A stretch of 37,690 nt of DNA from a virus, in the IMG/VR virus record IMGVR_UViG_3300024999_000230, positions 1 to 37,690 of that record. One strand, 5' to 3'. The position numbers were made by a program, and so were the translations under genes. Within the stretch, counting starts at the first letter, position 1. Each line of letters begins with the position of its first letter. The notes under the pieces were generated by a model. That model was not told where the DNA came from. It saw nothing but the letters and a program-made list of their open reading frames with translations, and did no database searches. Positions 16,422-21,605 of the stretch are shown here, in pieces.

Positions 16422-17030
16422 TTAACTATTTTTTACTATTTTAAAATAATTATCTAGAATATTATTTACGGCTTCACTACCAGTTCGTACGTTTCTAACT
16501 TTATTATTAGCGGTAGTGATATTTTCTATTCTACGTTGATGAATATATTTTATATGGCAAAAACTAACGTAACTAATATTGGTCTTTTTGGATAAATTTA
16601 AATTATTGAATGAATAGTTTAAATCGCCATAATCTTGAGGTACAGAAGTCAATGGTGCAATTAAAAACATCAAACCTTTTCTTGCTAAAACAATTCCAAA
16701 ATGATGTTCTTTTAATTCATGCCCAACACCTACTCCAAATTTAATATGAACCACATCGCCTATTAAAATTGGTTTCGGAACATTCTTTTGAGATACTTTG
16801 TTAATTCTTTCTTTTAATTTGTTTTTTATGGCTAAATCAGTTGTAGTATTTATTTGCTTCTTTAATTGAGATTCTTCTTGATGATTTTTATTCATCATTA
16901 TTTTATCATAAAACCAATCAACGGCAAATAAAGATTGTGATGTCTCAATATCTAACAATAATCCTTTAATAGTATTCACCTTACCATCTAAATGTTTTCT
17001 TGCTTCTTTATTTATCCTAGGTGTATCCAT
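16422..17030 (-). CDS. PemK/MazF-like toxin-fold protein
   Basis: A 202-residue protein with a GGAGGATG site. Residues 1-85 are a charged helical extension; residues about 88-170 match the PemK/MazF endoribonuclease fold (IGDVVHIKFG, then FGIVLARKG, then LIAPLTSVP). The Arg of the usual RPVLV strand is replaced (HHFGIVLA), so activity is uncertain. A typical small antitoxin gene is not seen next to it. It may be an orphan growth regulator or the enzyme of a longer fused type II system in which the N-terminal extension plays the antitoxin part. It is the leftmost gene of the island. Confidence 0.7.
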   Translation of the reverse strand: MDTPRINKEARKHLDGKVNTIKGLLLDIETSQSLFAVDWFYDKIMMNKNHQEESQLKKQINTTTDLAIKNKLKERINKVSQKNVPKPILIGDVVHIKFGVGVGHELKEHHFGIVLARKGLMFLIAPLTSVPQDYGDLNYSFNNLNLSKKTNISYVSFCHIKYIHQRRIENITTANNKVRNVRTGSEAVNNILDNYFKIVKNS

Positions 17031-17107
17031 ATATTCTCATCCTCCACAAAATACTTCTCACATTATAACATATTTTGGAGGATTGTGGGAGGGATAGGAA
17101 ATTCTTT

Positions 17108-17183
17108 TGGTCTGAGTAGCATGACTTGAATCTACGACCACTTGATCCCAAATCAAGCAATCTTCCATTTAAAATATATCCAG
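17108..17183 (-). tRNA. degenerate tRNA-Pro (anticodon TGG)
   Basis: Exactly 76 bases with an encoded CCA and every position in canonical register: T8, A14, G18-G19, A21, T33, anticodon TGG, G37, T54-T55-C56, A58. The anticodon stem CTTGA/TCAAG is perfect, with loop TTTGGGA. The acceptor stem has 6 of 7 pairs (A5.C68 mismatched). The D stem (TTTT/GATT) and T stem (GTAGA/CATGC) have two mismatches each. It is therefore a decayed or highly divergent proline tRNA on the minus strand; I favour a pseudogene. Confidence 0.6.
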
Positions 17184-17202
17184 ATAATTTGGAAAAAAAG
17201 TA

Positions 17203-17232
17203 TTGCTATAAAAGAAATGTTTATTGTAAGAT
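17203..17232 (+). promoter_or_regulatory. promoter of toxin RNA I
   Basis: TTGCTA (17203-17208), an 18-base spacer and TAAGAT (17227-17232) give a plausible sigma-A promoter. Transcription would start near 17239 and cover the leader hairpin, the peptide and the terminator at 17446. Confidence 0.5.
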
Positions 17233-17260
17233 ATATATAGTCGAATAAGTGTTTGCGTGA

Positions 17261-17279
17261 CCTCTCTAAGTTTGAGAGG
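17261..17279 (+). promoter_or_regulatory. leader hairpin sequestering the toxin ribosome site
   Basis: CCTCTC (17261-17266) pairs with GAGAGG (17274-17279), and the second arm overlaps the AGGAGG ribosome site (17277-17282). This mirrors the upstream helix that hides the Fst start in Enterococcus par, keeping the toxin untranslated until processed. Confidence 0.65.
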
Positions 17280-17287
17280 AGGTGATG

Positions 17288-17303
17288 AACTTGGTCAACA
17301 ATC
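17288..17303 (+). repeat. direct repeat DR1 over toxin start
   Basis: AACTTGGTCAACAATC spans the toxin start codon TTG. An identical 16-bp copy lies at 17459-17474, transcribed in the opposite direction into the antisense RNA, so the two RNAs share 16 complementary bases here. Confidence 0.85.
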
Positions 17304-17407
17304 AGACGAAAAATGATTTAAAAGCACTTATGAAAACAGCTTGGATAGGGTTAAAAGAAATACTTACTGTATTGGCATTACTTCATGACATATTTCCAAA
17401 ATCTTAA
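17291..17407 (+). CDS. candidate type I toxin peptide
   Basis: A 38-residue peptide read from TTG 17291, 8 bases after AGGAGG; the ATG at 17285 is only 2 bases from the site and is less likely. A polar N-terminus (NNQTKND) precedes a hydrophobic amphipathic segment (AWIGLKEILTVLALLHDIF) and a short polar end. It does not obviously match Fst, but gene layout does: a bidirectional terminator, an antisense promoter and a repeat covering the start codon follow (see neighbouring entries). Membrane action is inferred from hydrophobicity. The peptide family is not recognised. Confidence 0.65.
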   Translation: MVNNQTKNDLKALMKTAWIGLKEILTVLALLHDIFPKS

Positions 17408-17413
17408 CAAGCG

Positions 17414-17446
17414 AAAAACCCAGAATGTACAAGATTCTGGGTTTTT
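17414..17446. terminator. bidirectional terminator of the type I locus
   Basis: AAAAACCCAGAAT (17414-17426) pairs perfectly with ATTCTGGGTTTTT (17434-17446), loop 7 bases. TTTTTCTTTTT follows on the plus strand and TTTTTCGC on the minus strand, so both converging RNAs end here and share the stem-loop as a second pairing site. Confidence 0.9.
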
Positions 17447-17458
17447 CTTTTTGTAATA

Positions 17459-17474
17459 AACTTGGTCAACAATC
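17459..17474 (-). repeat. direct repeat DR2 in the antisense RNA
   Basis: Second copy of AACTTGGTCAACAATC. Because RNA II runs leftward through it, it becomes complementary to DR1 around the toxin start codon. Confidence 0.85.
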
Positions 17475-17494
17475 GTTTATTGTTTGTAGTCAAT

Positions 17495-17524
17495 ATTCTA
17501 CCACATTGAATTCTAAATATACAA
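17495..17524 (-). promoter_or_regulatory. promoter of antisense RNA II
   Basis: On the minus strand: TTGTAT (17524-17519), 18-base spacer, and an extended -10 TGGTAGAAT ending at 17495. The extended -10 suggests strong constitutive expression, as needed for a labile antitoxin RNA. Start predicted near 17488. Confidence 0.65.
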
Positions 17525-17657
17525 GAACTAAAATTCGTTTTATAGGAACAATATTTCATTTTATAGGTAATTTGTTACGTTTTTCACTACTTTTATTTCG
17601 TTTTCGATAGTTTTGCTGGTGCTGGAGGAGTTTCAATATAAGCTTAAAATAAAAGTT

Positions 17658-18200
17658 TTATTGGGAATTGTGTGTGATATTTATGCCAGAAGCAACTTGC
17701 TCTTGAGCTTCATTAATTTCTATATCAATAATTAAAGCCTTTTCTATTGTTAAAACATCTGGAAAAATTAATTTATTACCTTTTCTTTGAAGAGATAAAA
17801 CTTTTTTAGCTTTCGATATAATTTCCTTATCAAAAATTCCATTTACTTTTACAGGAGTATTTGAATTTTTATCTATGTATTCATTTTGTATATATTTAGG
17901 AATAACTGGACACATGTTTTGAATCAAAAACGCTTTAGCATGTCCTAAAATTTCTCCAAAAATAATTGTATCACATTTACCATAACGAGTAATTTTATCA
18001 TTGTAGATTTTGCGATACTTTAACACTTTTGAAGAAAACGGAATCATCCAATAAACATTGGTTTTATTATCTAAGAAAGAATAAAAACATGGTCTATCGT
18101 GTATCTCGCCGTTTATTTTTTCACTATTGCGCATTAAATTTTCATCTGGAAAATCAATAAAATAATCATCAGTTAAGAAATAAAATTTACCTAAATCCAT
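17658..18200 (-). CDS. type III toxin (ToxN/TenpN/CptN-like endoribonuclease)
   Basis: A 180-residue protein from ATG 18200; a longer frame to 18233 starts inside the terminator stem and is rejected. Signature features of type III toxins are visible: an N-terminal KFYFLTDDYF strand, RPCFYSF, the core WMIPFSSKVLKY with the Ser/Lys region expected to carry catalysis, then FGEILGHAKAFLIQNMCPVIPKYI. I recall this pattern from TenpN/CptN-type proteins, which cut RNA and are held inactive by pseudoknot RNA repeats. The repeats and terminator directly upstream make the assignment firm; which of the three subfamilies it belongs to is open. Expected role: plasmid-like maintenance or abortive infection against other phages. 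Confidence 0.85.
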   Translation of the reverse strand: MDLGKFYFLTDDYFIDFPDENLMRNSEKINGEIHDRPCFYSFLDNKTNVYWMIPFSSKVLKYRKIYNDKITRYGKCDTIIFGEILGHAKAFLIQNMCPVIPKYIQNEYIDKNSNTPVKVNGIFDKEIISKAKKVLSLQRKGNKLIFPDVLTIEKALIIDIEINEAQEQVASGINITHNSQ

Positions 18201-18219
18201 AATACCCTCACTTAATTTT

Positions 18220-18248
18220 AAAGCTCTATCCAATGAAGATAGAGCTTT
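18220..18248 (-). terminator. terminator between antitoxin repeats and toxin
   Basis: AAAGCTCTATC (18220-18230) pairs perfectly over 11 bp with GATAGAGCTTT (18238-18248). In type III systems such a leaky terminator separates the repeat RNA from the toxin gene and sets the antitoxin excess. The toxin start is 20 bases further on. Confidence 0.85.
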
Positions 18249-18250
18249 AA

Positions 18251-18383
18251 AAAAACATTTGAACTCGACCTCTTGATTAGTCGCATATCGAGTAGCGACA
18301 AATATTTGCGCTCGACCTTATTTTAGTTGTATATCGAGTAACAACAAACATTTGATTTATTAAAGGTAGAATGAGCTATCTTT
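18251..18383 (-). ncRNA. type III antitoxin RNA with pseudoknot repeats
   Basis: Two tandem repeats of 46-47 bases (18309-18354 and 18262-18308) plus a partial third (18251-18261). Each unit holds an H-type pseudoknot. In unit 1, GTTGT pairs ACAAC and CTCGA pairs TCGAG, interleaved. In unit 2, GTCGC pairs GCGAC with the same CTCGA/TCGAG. The first stem changes in both arms between units (two compensatory pairs), so pairing is conserved. Processed units would wrap and inhibit the toxin. Confidence 0.88.
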
Positions 18384-18389
18384 AATAAA

Positions 18390-18398
18390 ATTATACCA
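18390..18398 (-). promoter_or_regulatory. extended -10 promoter of the antitoxin RNA
   Basis: TGGTATAAT on the minus strand (18398-18390) is a consensus extended -10 box. No good -35 is seen, which is acceptable with TGn-TATAAT. Start predicted near 18383, just before the repeats. Confidence 0.65.
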
Positions 18399-18420
18399 TG
18401 CATTAAAACTCTCATTTACG

Positions 18421-18602
18421 GCTGAGACACACCGAGCATTAAATAATTTAAATTATTTAAAATTGTAAGACAACAGATTGGATATAAATACCACCAATCA
18501 CGGTGCGTCTTGGCTATTTAGAGTCCCCAAGCGGAATAGATGGTTATCTTATACATCTACCACAAACCCCATGTCGTTTGTGCGACCATTAACTATGTCA
18601 TT
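18421..18602 (-). ncRNA. structured non-coding RNA candidate
   Basis: About 180 bases read leftward from a near-perfect promoter, with no reading frame of note. Stems in order: CACAAA/TTTGTG (18582-18561), TAGATG/CATCTA (18559-18537), then a 14-position helix GCCAAGACGCACCG with CGGTGTGTCTCAGC (18514-18501 with 18434-18421; one mismatch, two G-U). That helix encloses GATTGG/CCAATC (18499-18476) and a palindrome AAATAATTTAAATTATTT (18458-18441). The stems are richer in G+C than surrounding DNA. No clear terminator precedes the antitoxin promoter, so it could also lead into the type III operon. RNA class not recognised. Confidence 0.6.
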
Positions 18603-18608
18603 AATTTA

Positions 18609-18636
18609 ATTATACTACCCCTTGTGGTATTGTCAA
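18609..18636 (-). promoter_or_regulatory. consensus sigma-A promoter
   Basis: TTGACA (18636-18631), 16-base spacer, TATAAT (18614-18609) on the minus strand: both hexamers are perfect. It drives leftward transcription into the structured RNA, with start near 18602. Confidence 0.8.
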
Positions 18637-18710
18637 GACTTATTCAAGATAAAATGTAAAATATTTTCAATTATGTAAATAGGGATATTGATACTTGAGG
18701 TTTGTTGGTA

Positions 18711-18742
18711 TTTGGTGAATACCTATTGTGATATTCACCAAA
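18711..18742 (-). terminator. hairpin after antirepressor A
   Basis: TTTGGTGAAT (18711-18720) pairs with ATTCACCAAA (18733-18742), 10 bp. It lies just after the antirepressor stop. The following T-run is weak, so it could be an operator instead. Confidence 0.55.
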
Positions 18743-18750
18743 ATGTATTA

Positions 18751-19569
18751 TTATATAGCTATAGATTTTTTGTTGAGGGCTAAACTGTTGACGCAGAAGC
18801 CTTTTTCTTTTAGTAATTTTAGCATAAACTCTAATCCTTTAGCTGTAACCAAGCACTGACAACCATTGTACTCATAATTTCCTCTAATAAAATGAATTTC
18901 TCTAACCGTAAAATATTCACTATCACAAAATCTTTGATACGGTAAATTGTCAGACATTAAGATGTCGTTTTGCCGTAAAAATCTAAATAGCTTATTGCGT
19001 CCAATTTTTAATACTTTAGCACACTCGTTCATTGTTTGAGCATTCTTAGCACTTAAAAAATCATCATATCCTTCAGCTTTGGGAAGAAGCACTTTGTTTT
19101 GTTCTTCAATCTTTTCTTTCTCCTCGACTACTGTAAGTAATTGTATTAGTGCTTCTTTGTAGGTAGTCGGTAAATTATGTTGTGGTTGCTGAATTTGTTT
19201 TGCTTTAAAATATACATTCACTAATTGTCTTTGTACTTCCCATGCTAAATCATCTTGTAAACTTTTTACTAACATTAAATATCCTGATTCAGTGATTAAG
19301 TAAAATGAGAAGTTTGGACTATTGTTCAACTTTGTAAAATTTACTAAGTTAGCCTGTGCCAAGGCTTTGCGTCCATTATTACCTTTGAAATTAAAATAAT
19401 CTATACCTTCAACAAAGTGCTTTTTATGATTACAAAAATTTCTATAAGATATTCCTTCTGGTCTTCGATGAAGCATATCGATATCTTCAAAAGTTACAAC
19501 TCTGGTGTTATTGTATTCCTTAATGTTGACATCTTGATTATTAATTTGGACTACAGATAAATTATTCAT
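18751..19569 (-). CDS. phage antirepressor, ORF6N + KilAC domains (cassette A)
   Basis: A 272-residue protein from ATG 19569; the start overlaps the stop of the previous gene, so translation is coupled. Residues about 12-100 resemble the ORF6N domain of KilA-type proteins (VVTFEDID, then an FxKGIDYF-like HFVEGIDYFNF). A charged helix covers about 140-165. Residues about 165-265 are the antirepressor KilAC domain (NECAKVLKIGRNKLFRFLR, then YFTVREI and TAKGLEFMLKLL). Such proteins bind repressors or DNA and promote induction. The last ~15 residues are almost identical to the cassette B paralogue although the N-terminal domains are unrelated: modular swap. Confidence 0.88.
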   Translation of the reverse strand: MNNLSVVQINNQDVNIKEYNNTRVVTFEDIDMLHRRPEGISYRNFCNHKKHFVEGIDYFNFKGNNGRKALAQANLVNFTKLNNSPNFSFYLITESGYLMLVKSLQDDLAWEVQRQLVNVYFKAKQIQQPQHNLPTTYKEALIQLLTVVEEKEKIEEQNKVLLPKAEGYDDFLSAKNAQTMNECAKVLKIGRNKLFRFLRQNDILMSDNLPYQRFCDSEYFTVREIHFIRGNYEYNGCQCLVTAKGLEFMLKLLKEKGFCVNSLALNKKSIAI

Positions 19570-19870
19570 GATCAACGTCCCCCTGTAAATTGATTTCCAA
19601 TCCATTCTTCAGGAATATATGAGTATCTTTAAAATCGGATATTCTGTCATCTTGAACAATACAGGTTATGGCTGATTTTTTGATATTGAAATCACTTTCG
19701 TTATTATTATCAAAAAATGTGATATTGTTTTCATCCTGCCATACATTAAAGCCAGTTATTACTTGTAAGAAGTTTATATCTCCTTTAATGTCTACACAAA
19801 CTGATTTGCCTTCTAATTTGATGAAATCATTTTCTAACTCATTGATAGTTATTTCTTTTACTTTACTCAC
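19562..19870 (-). CDS. antirepressor-partner protein (cassette A)
   Basis: A 102-residue acidic protein starting with GTG at 19870 behind a strong AGGAGGG site. It is paralogous to 24215-24526: same length, same opening (KEITINELEN), shared VWQDEN/IWQDEN and an identical-type end (LEINLQ.DVD.E). No domain recognised. In both cassettes it lies directly before the antirepressor with an 8-base overlap, suggesting a partner or regulator of that protein. Confidence 0.75.
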   Translation of the reverse strand: MSKVKEITINELENDFIKLEGKSVCVDIKGDINFLQVITGFNVWQDENNITFFDNNNESDFNIKKSAITCIVQDDRISDFKDTHIFLKNGLEINLQGDVDHE

Positions 19871-19988
19871 AATAAAACCCTCCTATATATTATTTTGCAT
19901 AAGGTAAAATCTACCTTGCATTAATAGTATACGAAAGGTTTCAAAAAATGTCAATATATATGGTTGAAATAATTGAAATGTTTTTGTT

Positions 19989-20216
19989 TCAATAATTAGT
20001 TACATTGTATTCATATAAGTCAGATACTTCGCAACGCAGAAAGGTTGCAAATTTAATCAATAATTTTAAAGTAATATTATTTCCATTGACTATTTGATTT
20101 AATCTCTGTATAGACATTCCCATTTGTTTAGCTACCCAACTCCGAGTAGTACCTGTGTCACTTCTATACGCTTCTATTTTTTCATTTATCTTCATCTTAA
20201 TTATTATTACCGCCAT
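19989..20216 (-). CDS. Cro/CI-type HTH repressor (cassette A)
   Basis: A 75-residue protein, little more than one XRE helix-turn-helix: residues about 12-70, with WVAKQMGMSIQRLNQIVNG as the helix-turn-helix. The ATG at 20216 follows GAGGG. Its control region carries a 17-bp palindromic operator overlapping the -10 box, so autorepression is likely. The paralogue 24640-24849 has the same layout and an almost identical upstream region. Confidence 0.85.
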   Translation of the reverse strand: MAVIIIKMKINEKIEAYRSDTGTTRSWVAKQMGMSIQRLNQIVNGNNITLKLLIKFATFLRCEVSDLYEYNVTNY

Positions 20217-20332
20217 TAAAATCCCTCATCAACATTTTTTGTTTAATTATACCATAAAATTAACCAATATAAAATTTCTTTATATATTGATATTATCAAT
20301 AAAACTAATATATGTCAAGAGTAAATATTAAT
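20208..20332. repeat. 125-bp control region, copy A
   Basis: Nearly identical (two differences by eye) to 24841-24965. It contains the first codons of the repressor gene, its ribosome site, two promoters and the operator. Only the regulatory DNA is conserved to this level; coding parts diverge strongly. Confidence 0.85.
20285..20318 (-). promoter_or_regulatory. autoregulated promoter with palindromic operator (A)
   Basis: Minus-strand promoter TTGACA (20318-20313), 17-base spacer, TAATAT (20295-20290). The -10 box lies inside a perfect palindrome TATTGATA-T-TATCAATA (20285-20301), the probable repressor operator. A second extended -10 (TGGTATAAT) occurs closer to the gene. Confidence 0.7.
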
Positions 20333-20449
20333 AAAACTGATAATACTAATAAAATATGTCACATATATTACCTAAAACTGTAAACAATTGTAGAAATTAA
20401 TATTTTGTTGTTGTATAATTAAGGAAATAAATTAAAAGGAGGTAGAATA

Positions 20450-20647
20450 ATGGCTACATGTCCAATGTGTAAAACAGAAGAATTAGCGAAAGTTAATGCA
20501 CCAGAAGGAACGACATCTTATGTTATAACTACGGTTAACACCAACTCAAACCCACCTTCGTTCAATCCAACATCGGGATTACCAGTAAATTTACTAGGAT
20601 GTAAAAAATGCGGAATAATGCTATTACATACGGGCACATTAAAATAA
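20450..20647 (+). CDS. small zinc-ribbon protein
   Basis: A 65-residue protein with a strong AAAGGAGG site. Two knuckles, CPMC (residues 4-7) and CKKC (about 51-54), are separated by a Ser/Thr/Asn/Pro-rich linker. It is oriented opposite to the surrounding late genes, as expected of an accessory (moron) gene. A TATAAT box lies about 30 bases upstream. No function recognised. Confidence 0.7.
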   Translation: MATCPMCKTEELAKVNAPEGTTSYVITTVNTNSNPPSFNPTSGLPVNLLGCKKCGIMLLHTGTLK

Positions 20648-20649
20648 CT

Positions 20650-20763
20650 TTATTTTAATGCTATTTGTATTTGTTGCATAACTGTAATATCTAAAATTCC
20701 GCTTATTGTATTTGCAGAAAGTTGCTCATTATTTTGGGCAACTACATTTTTATTGTCTTCCAT
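20650..20763 (-). CDS. 37-residue hypothetical peptide
   Basis: A short frame with an AAGGAAGTGG site before ATG 20763, convergent with and 2 bases from the preceding plus-strand gene. The N-terminus is polar (EDNKN), the rest amphipathic. A good minus-strand promoter (20835-20864) lies upstream. No homology recognised; existence is moderately supported by site and promoter. Confidence 0.45.
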   Translation of the reverse strand: MEDNKNVVAQNNEQLSANTISGILDITVMQQIQIALK

Positions 20764-20808
20764 ACTACCACTTCCTTTCTTATTATATTTTAGTTCTATA
20801 TGTTTACA

Positions 20809-20877
20809 AATTCCTCCAAAAGAAGTATAGTATAATTATAGTAGGTTAAACTACAACTATACAATTTTGGAGGAATT
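20809..20877. promoter_or_regulatory. inverted repeat around the stalk-protein ribosome site
   Basis: A perfect 13-bp inverted repeat, AATTCCTCCAAAA (20809-20821) and TTTTGGAGGAATT (20865-20877), extended inward by GTATAGT/ACTATAC (20825-20831, 20856-20862). The right arm is the GGAGG site of the gene at 20881. A minus-strand promoter (TTGTAT-18-TATAAT, 20864-20835) reads away from it. An RNA spanning both arms would hide the ribosome site. Confidence 0.7.
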
Positions 20878-20880
20878 ATA

Positions 20881-21579
20881 ATGAATAAATACAAACAATT
20901 TATCTTAGGGGTTTTAACTGGGACAACGCTATTCTCGGGAGCTGTATTCGCTGCTAATGAATTAAACATTAAATTAAATTCATATCCTGTACTTATCAAT
21001 GGAACAAAGGCAAATGTTGAGGCATACAACATAGATGATTACACTTATTTAAAATTAGCTGATGTTGGAAAAGCGTTAGGCAGTAAAGTAGTATTTAATC
21101 AAGTTGATAATCAAATAGAGATAACTACAGTAACTCAAGGCGTATATGAAGAAGCAAAAGCTGAAGTAGTAGAAATAGATATTAAATCTCTTAGCCCTCA
21201 AGAACAAAAGTATCATAAGAATGTTCCTAAAACTTCTGACGGATTGCCAATAGTCTATATTGACAACGACCAATATATCCCTATTTCGTTTATATCAGAA
21301 AAATATAATGAAAAAGATGTCTGTCGTTATGATATAGAAATAAGAGAAAATAATATGAGTCTACGTAAAGTTGATTTAGTACAAATTGCAGCAGAATATA
21401 AAACATTGAAAGATAAAAACATATCAGCAAATGTTATATCTAAATCTTTTAGTAAAATGCATGAACTTCGAAAGGGAAGTTTATTGTTAGATAATATACA
21501 ATACATTGATCAAAAAAGTGATGGACGCTACATTCCATATGATTATTATATTCAAAATATTTTACCATTACTAAAATGA
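20881..21579 (+). CDS. secreted copper amine oxidase N-domain ('stalk') protein
   Basis: A 232-residue protein. A clear signal peptide covers residues 1-25 (basic MNKYK, hydrophobic core, cleavage near VFAAN). Residues about 28-85 form the stalk module (YPVLINGTK, DYTYLKLADVGKALG, VDNQIEI), followed by a second domain with YIPISFI. No catalytic motif is seen. It would be exported to the wall of the lysogen. It stands alone on the plus strand within the late region, with its own leader and terminator: a likely lysogenic conversion gene. Confidence 0.8.
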   Translation: MNKYKQFILGVLTGTTLFSGAVFAANELNIKLNSYPVLINGTKANVEAYNIDDYTYLKLADVGKALGSKVVFNQVDNQIEITTVTQGVYEEAKAEVVEIDIKSLSPQEQKYHKNVPKTSDGLPIVYIDNDQYIPISFISEKYNEKDVCRYDIEIRENNMSLRKVDLVQIAAEYKTLKDKNISANVISKSFSKMHELRKGSLLLDNIQYIDQKSDGRYIPYDYYIQNILPLLK

Positions 21580-21604
21580 AGGGATATTTTATAAAATATC
21601 CCTT
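21579..21604. terminator. bidirectional terminator between convergent genes
   Basis: AAGGGATATTTT (21579-21590) and AAAATATCCCTT (21593-21604) form a 12-bp stem shared by the stalk gene and the tail-fibre gene 21606-23339. Confidence 0.85.
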
Positions 21605-21605
21605 T

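Larger units (their letters stand above)
17414..17488 (-). ncRNA. candidate antisense antitoxin RNA (RNA II)
   Basis: A leftward transcript of about 75 bases is predicted from the promoter at 17495-17524 to the shared terminator. It contains the complement of the start-codon repeat (17459-17474) and one arm of the terminator. This two-contact layout equals RNA II of par, which blocks toxin translation by pairing in trans. Prediction from sequence only. Confidence 0.65.

Noticed and set aside
17425-17610. A 61-codon plus-strand frame with hydrophobic C-terminus
   Set aside because: It begins inside the type I terminator and runs across the antisense RNA and its promoter, without a ribosome site.
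18201-18233. Upstream ATG of the type III toxin frame
   Set aside because: It lies in the terminator stem; the ATG at 18200 follows a GAGGG site.
18251-18354. CRISPR-like array
   Set aside because: Repeats are adjacent with no spacers and fold as pseudoknots; the type III antitoxin explains them.
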